Source: Beaufortia kweichowensis (Eukaryota > Chordata > Actinopteri > Cypriniformes > Gastromyzontidae). Taken from it: DNA of 64,000 nucleotides. The position numbers were made by a program, and so were the translations under genes. How positions within the stretch are numbered: position 1 is the first letter of the stretch; every line of letters begins with the position of its first letter. The notes under the pieces were generated by a model that was not told the DNA's origin, searched no databases, and saw only the letters and a program-made list of their open reading frames with translations. This document shows, one piece after another, positions 11,208 through 21,632 of this stretch. The DNA lies in contig CM032808.1 in assembly GCA_019155185.1 (NCBI GenBank), positions 14,308,879 to 14,372,878 of the forward strand, in the 5' to 3' direction.

Positions 11208-12587
11208 GCAGAATATATTTAACCTCATAGTTCTCCAGTAGATGGCAATCTTGTCCTGTCTTGTCTCTTAGACATTGACATTCGACAGACACCTGACATG
11301 CAAGAAATGAAAGAAAAGGAAACTAAACTTAAGCACAACTTGTAATGCATACAATTCTACCAGTTCAACAATTGTGCAAATGTGCTGACAAATGTCAGTA
11401 AATCAAAGACCAAAGTCACATCAACCAGCAAAATCATTTCATGACCCATACCAGTTTACATACATTTGTAATATATTATATGAATGTTTTTGCTTGGTAC
11501 CTTACAGTAAACACAAAACACATCTACACACTTAAGCCACACTTAATGTATAAAAACTACAGAAAGTAAAATATGAAAAATAAAGATTTCACAAGACTTA
11601 TATTCTAGATTATAATAATTCTATTAAAGTCAGTTTCAGCAACTTCAGTTTCTCAAAATAAAATCTGCTTAGCATTGTTTTGCATAGTTATACTATATAC
11701 TTCTCACCACAGATGTAACACAACAGTTACACAACAAATGATAAACTAAGTTTCCTTTAGGCTTGTTAATGATACAATCAATATGGACTCCCCATAAAAG
11801 TAAAAAACAAAAAGAATATAAAGAGAAACAGGACACAAATTATGCAAACAAGACCTTGTTTGATGTTACTCCTCCTGGTCATTTGCATTTTTGTTTGCGA
11901 TTTGACTCTACAGGGGTGCAAGATGTACATTTGAATCATTTCATACCATTAGATTAATGAAGGACTGAATATGAGAGAGCAGAGCAAAGATGCTGATCTG
12001 TGATTTTCCTTTTATAGTGCCGAGTGTAAACCACACCGCTGTGCAGTTCTCTCATGATAAATATGCCAAATTTCTTTCAAATAAATGAACTTTACGGGTG
12101 TATATCTGCACTACCCTAAAGTTCTACACAACTGAAGAAGTTTTGATGCATCACAGAAAGTCACTGGCCTCATTCAGTCACACAAAACCCCAAGTTCTGT
12201 AAACAAGGGAAGACAGATACCTTTAAAATCGTTTTGTAAAATAAAAATAAAAAACATATTTCTCACTAAACATTAAACTTACTGTCAATTATAACCAGTA
12301 CGTTTTTTAATGATTGGCTCTTTTTACTGGAAGGCGGGACTTTCTTCTCTGTGGTGTCTTGTTAATATCTATATTTCTTGCTTTTTCATTGGCTTATTGG
12401 TCAAACACAATTAATGATAATTTACAAAGCATTTTAAAAATCATAAAAAAAAATTGTATCGTGTAGAAATTCCTAAGTATGAAAAATGTAAATATACAGT
12501 ATTTTGAGAAACACAGCCAACACTGGCCTACAAAGTATATCTGTAAAGAAACTGTCAACTCTAAATCAGTTTCAAGGTTAAAAAACA
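11208..12587 (-). other. Probable 3' UTR of the PSKH-like kinase gene
   Basis: AT-rich non-coding sequence follows the TAG stop at 12590-12588. It contains a CTCF-like match on the plus strand at 11235-11247 (CCAGTAGATGGCA), just beyond or near the proposed transcript end. I saw no other feature. Confidence 0.35.
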
Positions 12588-12902
12588 CTAAGTAGTGACC
12601 TTCAAGCTGCACTGTGATTTGTTGCCGAGGCCCACCCGTGGAGAAGACCCCGGTCGTGAGCCGGATGTCATCGCTAACCGTGACCCCGGAGCAGAGTCCG
12701 AGCGTCGAGAGGAGGCACGTGACGCCCGCTGCTGGAGGTTTCGGGATATGGAGCGATGCAGGTTCTTATTAGAGGAACAAGCCGCCATGCTGACCAGCCA
12801 TGGATGTTTAAGAGCTTCCTCAGCGGTCATTCGTTCCTCGGGGTCAAAGGTCAAAAGGCGATCGATGAAGCTTTTGGCCAGTGTAGATACAGACTTCCAC
12901 GG
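12588..12902 (-). CDS. PSKH-family serine kinase, exon 3 (end of kinase domain and C-terminal tail)
   Basis: The acceptor CTCTCTCTCAG ends at 12903. The exon opens PWKSVSTLAKSFIDRLLTFD, matching the PWPSxSxLAKDFIDrLL segment of PSKH1/PSKH2. It continues with the end of the kinase domain (ERMTAEEALKHPWLVSMAA) and then the family tail motif NKNLHRSISRNLQQRAS. In PSKH1 that tail region is basic and linked to calmodulin and membrane association. The last 45 residues are Ser/Arg/Gly-rich and end SLKVTT before TAG. The exon is 104 codons plus stop and joins exon 2 in phase 0 after Asn378. Confidence 0.9.
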   Translation of the reverse strand, partial: PWKSVSTLAKSFIDRLLTFDPEERMTAEEALKHPWLVSMAACSSNKNLHRSISRNLQQRASRASSRRSDSAPGSRLAMTSGSRPGSSPRVGLGNKSQCSLKVTT

Positions 12903-15350
12903 CTGAGAGAGAAAGGTTGTGTTAATGTGTGATTTAAAGTTGTCATATTTTATACTAACAGTGTCTCCAAAAGCTTAAGGATATACTGAATCCAATTGAA
13001 CTGCACTGACTTCATATGTAAGAAATGAAACCAAGTTGCTTGAGATTGCTCAAGAATAAGTTTTAAAGCAAAATGCTTCGTTACAATTATTTAAAACTTG
13101 GTCATTGAGTACAGCGAAGCTCTCACATTTTCCAGAGCACCAATCTGTCGCATCCACATTCAACGTGTGATACAACAGACCACTTTGCATTCATTACTGG
13201 TTTCACATTCAGTTTGTGTTGAACCCATGACCGATCCCAGTAACAACAGCAGATCTGCAGCGGTAAATGTCAGCGAGTACAGGAACAGAGAATCTGCCTG
13301 AATGAAGTTTAGACCATCACTGACCTGAACTACAATCACTTCTGCATCTTAAACCGCATTAGATACAGAATGTGGCATTTTCGCCTCGCCGCCGTCCGGA
13401 TGCAAGGACATCAGTCAATAAATGTCAGTGGTTTTTAATCGGTTTGTGACTTGGCTCTAATTTAAGTGATGTTAATAAACATCTACGGTTTTAAAGAGGA
13501 GTTCAAAGGGTTTTTCTAAATGGCGTAGCAGGTGGAAAAATTGAAGAATGAGTGAACTCTTAAAGGTTTTAATTAAAACAAATTCCTTAAAAAACATCTA
13601 TGTACTTTAATGCTTCAATAAATCCAGAAACAAATGAACCTGTAATGTTATCTCCATAAACCTGTGAAATCTCACAAAGACCGTGAAGATATGTGGGCAC
13701 CAAAAAAATATTACACCAAAATCATATTTATAGGAATTATACTTGACATTTATGCATTTGGCAGCACAACTTACAGTCTCCACTTTCTTCTGAAGTTAAA
13801 CAAGTGTCAGACCTGGACTTTCAGCCTTGTATAGTTAAAAAGAGCCTTTGAAGAAACATTTTCAGTGTTCTTATGAGACAGAATAAACGAACAAGATTTA
13901 GGCCTCATTCCAAACCAGTCTCTCTCGCTCGCTCTCTCTCTCTCTCTCAACAATAAATCAGCCATGAAATTGACAATTGCAAGACTGTTGCTGACGAATG
14001 AAATTTAAAGGAGCAGGATTCAAGTCAAAGACACACACAGAAAAAGAAAAAGACAGAGCTTTACCAGAAAAATGTAAGTCCATTAGTATTACCGCGGCCC
14101 GTCTTAAGTGAAGAAAAGAATCCACCGATTTCATGAAGGAAAAGAGTGAAAGTCTCATATCAATAAAACAGCAGGAGCCGTTTGATCTGTCATTGTGTCC
14201 TGTGGAGTGATTGTGTATTCATATGCTTAAATACATATCTGTGCAGAAATGTGGGCTTGAGCGCTGCGTGTGTGTGCATGTGTGTTTAACCTATACGTGA
14301 TGACTGACTGCTGTATAATTACACGCCATAGCACAGCTTTTAAAATCACAGTGAGATAAAGAGAAATAGAAAATAGAATTAAAGACATTAAAGAAAAAAA
14401 GTTGTTCTTTTCAACATCTGTTGTGCTGCACTCTTGTGTGTTTCTGATAAGTATTTTCTGTGGAAAATGAAATGAGTGACATCATCAACAGCAAAAGATA
14501 AAGACAAAAAGAGTTGTTTATGGAGAATAAGTTCATAAATTCATCATTTATTTGCCCTAATCTGAAGAACGTTTTTAAAGGAAACAGGTGAACAGTCCAA
14601 AATTTACCAAGAAATAATTTTAGTGTCACAGCAGACCATGTTAATAATGTACATTTAGTTTACTAATATTTAAACTAGTGACTATAGTCAGAAACAGAAT
14701 AAATAGAAATAGTCTGTGTGTCTATAACGAGGGTTTAGAAAAGACATTAGCAGATGTTAAGCCACTTTTTACACTCCTCCTCTACAATTATCAATTATAT
14801 TGTGACTCAGATGTCCCATCCAAAAAATAATAATTCAGACATGCACTTGATTAGTGCCTGTGAGCAGCTTTATGTTTTTTTCTCCTGAAAAGCACAGCAA
14901 TTATTGTCATAGTATTGCACCTATAATTTCACGCCTCTGAGGGCTGAAAAGTGATAAACAATGTGTGAGCGCTTGTGTGTGTTTGCAGTTTAAAGGTGAT
15001 AAAAGCCTTGTGGTACACCTCTCCTTCCTCTCTGATTACCACCTCACAAACACACACGCAAACTCTTGAAAGGAAGGGAAGCTAACATGCTGTGGGTGGG
15101 AAACACATCAGTCAGGTTGCTGGTGGCCGTTTACACAGGTGAACACACACATTGGCTTTCCATGTTTTATGGGGTCTTTCCATGGCTTTCATACTGTATA
15201 TTGTATAGTGTAACCATCACTCTACGCCTAAACCTAACCCTCACACAACCCTTTCTGCATTTCATTTAGTATGATTTATGAGCCGTTTACCTCACAGGGA
15301 TCAAAAAATGTTCCCACAAGGTCAAACATTACCGGTATGGATTATCTTTG

Positions 15351-15363
15351 TGCCCTCTGCTGG
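15351..15363 (-). promoter_or_regulatory. CTCF-like motif in intron 2
   Basis: The minus strand reads CCAGCAGAGGGCA, a close match to the canonical CTCF core. It is oriented opposite to the plus-strand match at 11235. Motif match only. Confidence 0.4.
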
Positions 15364-15569
15364 TTAACTTTAGATGATCAAATGCATTTCTATCCACTGA
15401 ACATTTTCTATAGAGTACCGGTATGTACTACAAGTATGCTAGTGTCTGTACATGCTAATGTACTTGTACAAGTAATCACAGAGCAAAATAAAGAAAACAA
15501 TCCAATCTGTGAATATAAAAGAAACAAATACAAATACATGCACAGGACTTCAGAGAATACAGTTTATGT

Positions 15570-15730
15570 ACATTTATGTATTTGTCAGACGCTTTTAGCC
15601 AAACACAACACATTCGGTAGGGCTGCACGATATCAATAAAGCATGCAATAACTTGCTAAATAATATTTACATTTATATTAAGGTATTTAGCCGATGATTT
15701 TATCCAAAGCGACTTACAAATACTTGAATG
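15570..15730. repeat. Two SINE/LINE-tail fragments
   Basis: Two adjacent truncated copies of the ACATTTATGxATTTxxCAGA / TATCCAAAGCGACTTACAAA tail are present (15570-15625 and 15665-15730), without tRNA heads. They have the same tail as the SINE at 27675-27837. Confidence 0.55.
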
Positions 15731-15856
15731 ATGAAGCAATACATCATAAAGAGGCAACAATCATACAAGAATGTGATATGATAATACTAAAAGTTTGTAA
15801 AATCAATTTAAACTTTATTAAAAAAAATTGAAAATTGTAAAACCAGCTTAGACATA

Positions 15857-15858
<2 letters not shown>

Positions 15859-15901
<43 letters not shown>
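15859..15901. repeat. (CT)n microsatellite
   Basis: A pure CT dinucleotide tract of about 43 bp inside the kinase gene's intron 2. Confidence 0.95.
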
Positions 15902-15902
<1 letters not shown>

Positions 15903-16309
15903 AAAACTTTGACTATACACAACTTTGTCAAATTAAAATCACTCTGCTATCGCAAAACATTGCATTTTAAGATTTGCACATTTAAAAACTCTGCTATACC
16001 CTTCAGCCCTATCAGTATGTACACTGAACCCTTGACCTTGGTATATAACTAGCACCAAATGAGCAACAGGAAAGCTATGAAGTGAAGTGATGCATGTTAT
16101 CGCATAATCCGAGACCCTCCCCTCAACAAAATGCAATCTCAAGTGGTCACAAGAGACGCATGTCAATACTAAGTGTAAACTCCAATCTGTCTATTTGCGA
16201 TGGCATCGGCCGAGATGAATGTTAATAGCAGGTGCAAATGAGCCCCGTGCTAGTTCTTTCTCTTTCGCCACACTCAAGAGAGGGATGATAAGAAAGGTAT
16301 AATACTCAC

Positions 16310-17190
16310 ATTGCCATGGAAACTGTAGCAGCCCTTGAGGATAGCCCTGAGGAGGCGTGGTCGACTGTTTTGATCAAAGGGCAGAGAGCCGCTCAGGAGG
16401 ATATAAGTTATGACTCCCAGTGCCCACATATCCACAGCGCTGTTATACGGTCGGCCAGACACCATCTCTGGAGCCAAATACTCTGGTGTGCCACAAAGCG
16501 TCCTAAGTGCCCAGTCTTTAGTTTCACCAGTAACGTTACAGGATGAGTCGAAAAGAAGAGTTGCAAGACGTTTATCATCTACATTGTGAAGTAATTGACT
16601 CGTTGTTGGTTCTCCTAGATTAATATTAGCCGTCATCTGATCATCTAAAGTAGCATTTTCTTTGGCATCACCGTCCAAAGATCCTCTGCTAAAGACATTA
16701 TTCATACTCGCCGTTTTGACACATCCATCACGGTAACGTGCATCCCAGCAGGCAAGTCCAAAGTCAGTGATGATCAACCGTGAGTCTTGACCCGGATGGT
16801 AGTACAGAAGGTTCTCCGGTTTGAGGTCCCTGTGAATGACGCCCAGGGCGTGAAGATAGCACAGTCCATTGGCCACCATCATCAAGGCCCTGGTGGCGTC
16901 CCGCTCTCTGAAGGTCCCTCGGGCGACCACAGCGTTCTAAAAGCTCTCCTCCAGTAGCGAGCTCGAGGACGAGATAGACTCGATGTGCCGTTTCGAACAC
17001 CTCGACCAGGTGGATGACGTTAGCGTGGTTGACCCGACGTAGGACTCCGAGCTCTGCCTGACAAGTGTCGCGACCCTCACGACCTCTGACCTCCAGGAGC
17101 TTGATGGCAAAGGGTTGGCGCGTGCGTCTGTGCTCGGCACGAACCACGCGGCTGAAGCTGCCACGGCCGATCAGGGCTTTGATGTCATAC
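16310..17190 (-). CDS. PSKH-family serine kinase, exon 2 (kinase domain; single-base frameshift)
   Basis: This exon carries most of a CaMK-group kinase domain of the PSKH1/PSKH2 family. The acceptor TTTGTTCTAG ends at 17191, and the first G completes Arg85. Motifs, in corrected numbering: glycine loop GRGSFSRVV (93-101), catalytic AIK Lys115, HRDLKPENLL (204-213), DFG (227-229), CGTPEY (317-322), APE (324-326) and DMWALGVITYILLSG. Human PSKH2, as I recall it, has HRN and is a pseudokinase; this protein keeps HRD, so it should be catalytically competent. Sequence details mix PSKH1-like and PSKH2-like residues (for example TLCGTPEY and FAIK, as in PSKH2), so I leave the symbol blank. There are two oddities. 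An extra base at 16931, after Glu-Arg171, breaks the frame and would truncate the protein at 16764. In addition, about 70 extra residues sit between DFG and CGTPE. Without the extra base the three exons give exactly 482 codons plus stop. Confidence 0.92.
16931..16931 (-). other. One-base insertion causing a frameshift in the kinase exon
   Basis: The frame reading YLVLELATGGELLER (through 16932) and the frame reading VVARGTFRERDATRA (from 16930) are each clearly kinase sequence, but they differ by one. The plus-strand A at 16931 (T on the coding strand) is the surplus base: removing it gives the family pattern ELLER-VVARGTF with no residue lost. The single base accounts for the whole discrepancy, since total exon length is 1450 nt, one more than 3 x 483. 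It is either a sequencing or assembly error, or a recent disabling mutation in one allele or paralogue. Confidence 0.85.
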
Positions 17191-18360
17191 CTAGAACAAA
17201 GCCACCAGAGCTCAGAATATAAATATATGAGAAGGCTGACAAATTAGAAATAGAAGTGCCTGCAGTAATTGGTTACATCAAATTAAATTACTTCACATTA
17301 TGTCAGGTAATTTCATAAATTACATTTCATTATTACTTTTATTCTAGCAATAAGAGTAGCTTATATTACCTTATATTGACAGAGTAATAAGTAGAAAGCG
17401 TTTAATTACAGTAGACATATTTAATTGACACGTCATGTTTGATAAATTCATTATGCCATTCAGTCCAACTAAAATAATAAAAAATGTTTAACTTTAAGTC
17501 AAAACCTTTAATAAAGACTGTATGTGGGACAGAATACTGGAATATTGTATGCTGTTCAGTAGTGCAAGGTCGATATCTTAAAGTATATAGATTACATCTT
17601 ATTTGCTATCTAACTTTGTAGAAAATGCAGTCCAAAATGATTTACAGTACAAAATAAATAAACATGCAGTAAAGTCTATTTTAGATAACATTATCTAGTA
17701 ATTAATCTAACCCAATTGCTTATTTTATTTGCAACTTGGGACACAAACAAAACAAAAGATTACTGAATAAAAAATTAAGTTTGGCATCAGTGCAAAACAG
17801 CTACACTTTATATTATATTATTACACAACAATCAAAACAACAAAACTGTCGCCAACATAAAATTATGTTTAGTTTTCTTTAGTTAATCTTACACATGCAC
17901 ATGGAAAAACAAACATTATCCCAGTAAAAATAAGCATTAAATGTAATATTCTTGTAAAATGCTTTATACACAAAGCTACATTTATGAGTACCCAAACATT
18001 TTCCAAGTGAAAAAGAGATTTTTAGAAACTTGTGGAATGACCGAAAAAAACAAATGTCTGTTTTTGTTCATTTTTTTGTTGATGTTTTCAGTTAAAAAAT
18101 GTCATTTTATGTTTTTAAAATAAATGTAACCATGTAAATTCTGCTCATTGTGCTAATGTGTAAGGAATGTACATCCTGTCATTTGTTGTAACTTTGGAAA
18201 CAATAAAACAACTGTAATAAATAAATGTTAAACTGGTCGAACTTCACAAATTATAACCGAAATTTCTACTGAAAATAGTCTGACACACTATGTATGTTAC
18301 TGCTCATATAGTAGCCTACGTAGTACGCCAATCCAAAGTGAACAAAGCCCAAGTCAATAC
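17191..18360 (-). other. Intron 1 of the PSKH-like kinase gene
   Basis: The 1.17-kb intron has the donor GTATTG (18360-18355) and an acceptor at 17191. It splits the Arg85 codon as AG|G. The contents are AT-rich, with no repeat or exon that I can name. Confidence 0.85.
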
Positions 18361-18614
18361 CTGGCAGTGACACGTGCGTCAAATTTAACGCGAAACTTGA
18401 CGTTGGGATTACTCATCTTCTCAACATGAACGGATTGCTTCACTTCTCCAGGTGTTTTTTCATTAGATGCCGTCTCATCTCTTCTCCAACTCCACAGACA
18501 AGCTTGTCGTTTGTCTTTAAACCCGTCAAACTTCTCGTGTTTTCTGAAGCGGAGCGGACAAAAATATCCACCTTTAGAGGACTCAGGTAACACTTTACCA
18601 CAACCGTTTCCCAT
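18361..18614 (-). CDS. PSKH-family serine kinase, exon 1 (acylated N-terminus)
   Basis: I chose the ATG at 18614 rather than the in-frame ATG three codons upstream (18623), because it gives MGNGCGKVLP. That matches the MGCGxSK N-terminus of PSKH kinases, with Gly2 for N-myristoylation and Cys5 as a likely palmitoylation site. PSKH1 is dually acylated this way and sits at Golgi, ER and plasma membranes; it is linked to secretory trafficking and splicing-factor compartments. Residues 11-70 are a variable, basic and poorly conserved linker. The conserved part resumes at residues 73-86 (KFRVKFDARVTARY), equivalent to YRAKFDPRVTAKY of PSKH1, leading directly into the kinase domain. The exon has 84 codons plus AG. 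Confidence 0.88.
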
Positions 18615-18850
18615 GATCGACACATGCGAGCGTGAGATGATACAGATAGATGGTGGCAGATGCTCGTTTCATTCCGTAAACTTTCACAGGTCTGGGAACG
18701 GGACGGAAGAGCGCGCGCGCGCACAAGCGCACGGGACGGGCAGGTGTTGTGCACCTGCACGCGGCGCTCGTAATCGCGACGCCGGTGTGCTACAACTCAC
18801 ACCTGTGTGATGGGTGTTTGATCTAGGTGATATTTTACAGGTGTTTTACC
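18615..18850 (-). promoter_or_regulatory. Putative promoter and 5' UTR of the PSKH-like kinase gene
   Basis: This is a short CpG-rich patch, including a GCGCGCGCGC run near 18711-18721 and several CACCTG E-box-like sequences, upstream of the ATG at 18614. Beyond about 18850 the sequence returns to AT-rich composition. No TATA box is clear. Confidence 0.5.
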
Positions 18851-19043
18851 TTTTCGGTTATTGCTCTGTAAGTTAAAACAATTGACAACTGATTGAGCTT
18901 CCCCGTTGGTTTTATACGAATTAATTCAATATAATTTATAATTCAAGTTAATAGTTATTTGTATCAACATAGGAACCTTCATGGTCTTTCTATAATAACT
19001 ATAGTTTACACATGAAACTTATGGTACAACTATATGAGAATTC

Positions 19044-19289
19044 ACACTTAAAAATAAAGGTGTTTCATGATGCCATAAAAGAATCAGGCTAAATGGCTCC
19101 ATAAACAACCTTCAACATTCGAAGAACCTTTCTGTTCTTTGTAGTGGAAAAGTTTTCTTGAGACTGTAAAAAGGTAAGAAATTTGGTTCTTCTAAGAACC
19201 TTTGACTAAGTGGTTGTTTGGAGAACCATAAATGGTTCTTCCAAAGCATCAGTGTGAAGGTTTTGTAGCACCTTCATTTTTAATTGTGT
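19044..19289. mobile_element. Palindromic MITE (GGTTCTTCxAAGAACC family)
   Basis: The left end CACACTTAAAAATAAAGGTG pairs with the right end CACCTTCATTTTTAATTGTG. The interior has mirrored segments AGAACCTTTCTGTTCTTTGT and ATAAATGGTTCTTCCAAAGC. No ORF. Partial relatives are at 21541-21632 and 39636-39855. Confidence 0.6.
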
Positions 19290-19789
19290 AATGGCTGTAA
19301 TAAAACATTGTTAATACACTTTTACTATAATAAAGCCATATTGGGTGACCCATACTTACCCAACTAATCCTAACCCAACTAACTAAAGTTGAACTCCAAG
19401 CGCTATATTATTTCAGCCATTGTAGTTTGTAGCCATTTCAATTTTTATAGGCCTACTTGTGCGTTTGCTTAATTGCTTAATTGATTTTTCCTGTAAGAGA
19501 GTTGAACTATTGAGCTTGTGAGGCTAATATTAGTATAGAGTAAACATTTTTATCAGAGTAATCATTAAATATTGATAAACACAAACAAAACTTGAATCAT
19601 TTGAACCATGCGTGAGTTTCAATAGAGTAAACAAGAAGGAAATATCACATCATAATGATGTTAAATAAAAGGTGAAGGGGCATAGAGGAATTCTGCATTT
19701 TCTTTGCAAACATATAAAGCATTTAAGAAAAAGCATAGGCTTATACAGTGATTTCATTCATATTATTTATCGTAGGGTAGCCTAACTTT

Positions 19790-19908
19790 CATTACATTTA
19801 TATTTATGTGTTTGTTAGAAACCTTTATCCAAAGCGACTCACATTTTATCAGTAAGTGTGTTTGCTGACCTTTGCGATGCTCATGTAATGCTCTACCAAT
19901 TGAGTATT
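19790..19908 (-). repeat. Degenerate tRNA-derived SINE
   Basis: The tail side reads ACATTTATATTTATGTGTTT then ATCCAAAGCGACTCACATTT. The tRNA-head side, at the right, has GCTCTACCAATTGAG, the complement of an A-box region. Same family and orientation as the copy at 27675-27837, but more decayed. Confidence 0.6.
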
Positions 19909-21540
19909 AAACTACATGAAACATGTATTAACCAAAGTTTATATGCTGTTTATAAAAGACCATAAACCGCATTAGAAAGGGTCCAAAACGTCCTTCACGT
20001 TTGAGACAAAATTATGCGTAATGGCTTAAGTTTCTATTTCCTACAGATAATATACCAGAATGAGCTTTCATAAAGAGCAAAGACTTTCATACATTTTTTA
20101 TTCATTAGACTTTAAATGAGGTTGAATACAAGGAGGATCTCTTGAGGAAATCAGACCACAGCTCAGTCTCAGTAATAATACTGCAAGACATTGAATGAAA
20201 TTGTCTGGGTCTTTCTTGAATGTAATGAAATCACATCTGATTTTTAATGCTTATTCATTTCTGGAGACAGACTTTATAATGACAATATATTCAATATTAT
20301 TATACAGCCTCGGTTCACAAGAAATCATGAGTGTTTCGTGGTTTTTAAATACTTGTTTTTAATGTATTGTGGAAGATTTTGGAGTTCACTTCTGAATGCC
20401 TCCACCAGAGTGCACTATTGAGTTTTCGATCTTTATCAGAGATGACTAAAATAAAGGGATGAAGAGTGTAATTAACTTGTTTTGACTGCTGCAATCCTCC
20501 ATCGTAATCTTCAGGTAATCCAGCCCTAATCCGTTGCCTAATCTGAAACCTTAATTGCCATGGAAACGACACAATGCCGAGGAGCCAAGCAATTATGAGT
20601 AGATTTACACTCACATGAAGTGCTTGATGTGTTTTGGTTATGATGTCACTTTACAGGCGGCGTGATGAATGCAGTCGACACATGCGACAAAGTGATTTAC
20701 AATTCTCGAGATGGAGAGGAAAAACTTGAGTTGACACCTTTGTCTTATACAAGAACTTCTCATTGATAAACAGCAAATGAACAGGGCCAGGAGGGGAGGG
20801 GGTGTCAACAGTCTGTTCTGTAAATTGCATCTCATAAGGGGACATAAACTGCTAGTGGCTGATGCAAAATCAATACAGGTGGTCAAACAGTCTTGAAAAT
20901 AATCAATCAAGCTAAATTAGTACCTCTGCAGTGATATGTTCAGGCTGAAACAAAACTTTAATGGTATTGTCACACATACTGGATGCAATACACACATATT
21001 GGCTTGTTATTGATAAAGTGAGTTTAAATCACAGTTTAGATGGCATTCTCCTGAGATTGCTAAAGCTCTGTTTTATTAAACCACTATCTGATTATTACAC
21101 ACTGTCCTGCCATTGCAGATAAACCACACTGTGTGTGTGTGTGTGTGTGTCGCCATCATTAAACTTTACATGCTTTTGTGCAACTACTCAAACTTTTATC
21201 ACATTTGATGCATCGGTAAAAAAAGTAATGTCACAGAACATTTTCAATTAACAATCCTAGTTTTATTAAATCTCAAATCTGAGTCTTGCATTATTGGGAG
21301 TGAGATGATTATTTGGCTGAAAGGACAGGTGTTTGCAGGTGTGTTTGATGGTATTGTTTAACCAAAATTGCCAGAGTTTATTATCCCTGGTCTTATTTAC
21401 CAGGGGTTTTTGCATTATTTTGGAAGTTTTGAAAAATGAATGTGATTTTAGATCTTTGGTAGACAGAAAAAAAAGATTAAATATTAGTCTGTTACTTACC
21501 CAACGCAAATCAAATGACTTTTGTCTTTTTTAAAGCGTAT

Positions 21541-21632
21541 GTGCTTCAAGAAGCCATAGAAGAACCATTTTTGCCTATATGGTTTCATAAAGAGCCATTA
21601 ACATCCAGAGAACCTTTCTGTTTTACAAGTTT
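21541..21632. repeat. Fragment of the AGAACC-type MITE
   Basis: Contains AAGCCATAGAAGAACCATTT and CCAGAGAACCTTTCTGTTTT, the internal sequence of the family at 19044-19289. Ends are missing. Confidence 0.45.

Larger units (their letters stand above)
12903..16309 (-). other. Intron 2 of the PSKH-like kinase gene
   Basis: The 3.4-kb intron has a GTGAGT donor (16309-16304) and a polypyrimidine acceptor at 12903. It contains a short CT tract (about 13921-13948), a CTCF-like site (15351-15363, minus), two SINE-tail fragments (about 15570-15625 and 15665-15730) and a 43-bp CT tract (15859-15901). No additional kinase exon is needed or seen. Confidence 0.8.

Noticed and set aside
12595..12906. Plus-strand ORF of 103 codons
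   Set aside because: Antisense shadow of PSKH-like kinase exon 3; the minus strand carries the conserved protein and splice site.
18440..18810. ORFs of about 100 codons on both strands
   Set aside because: Shadows of kinase exon 1 and its CpG-rich leader; only the MGNGCGK frame matches the family.
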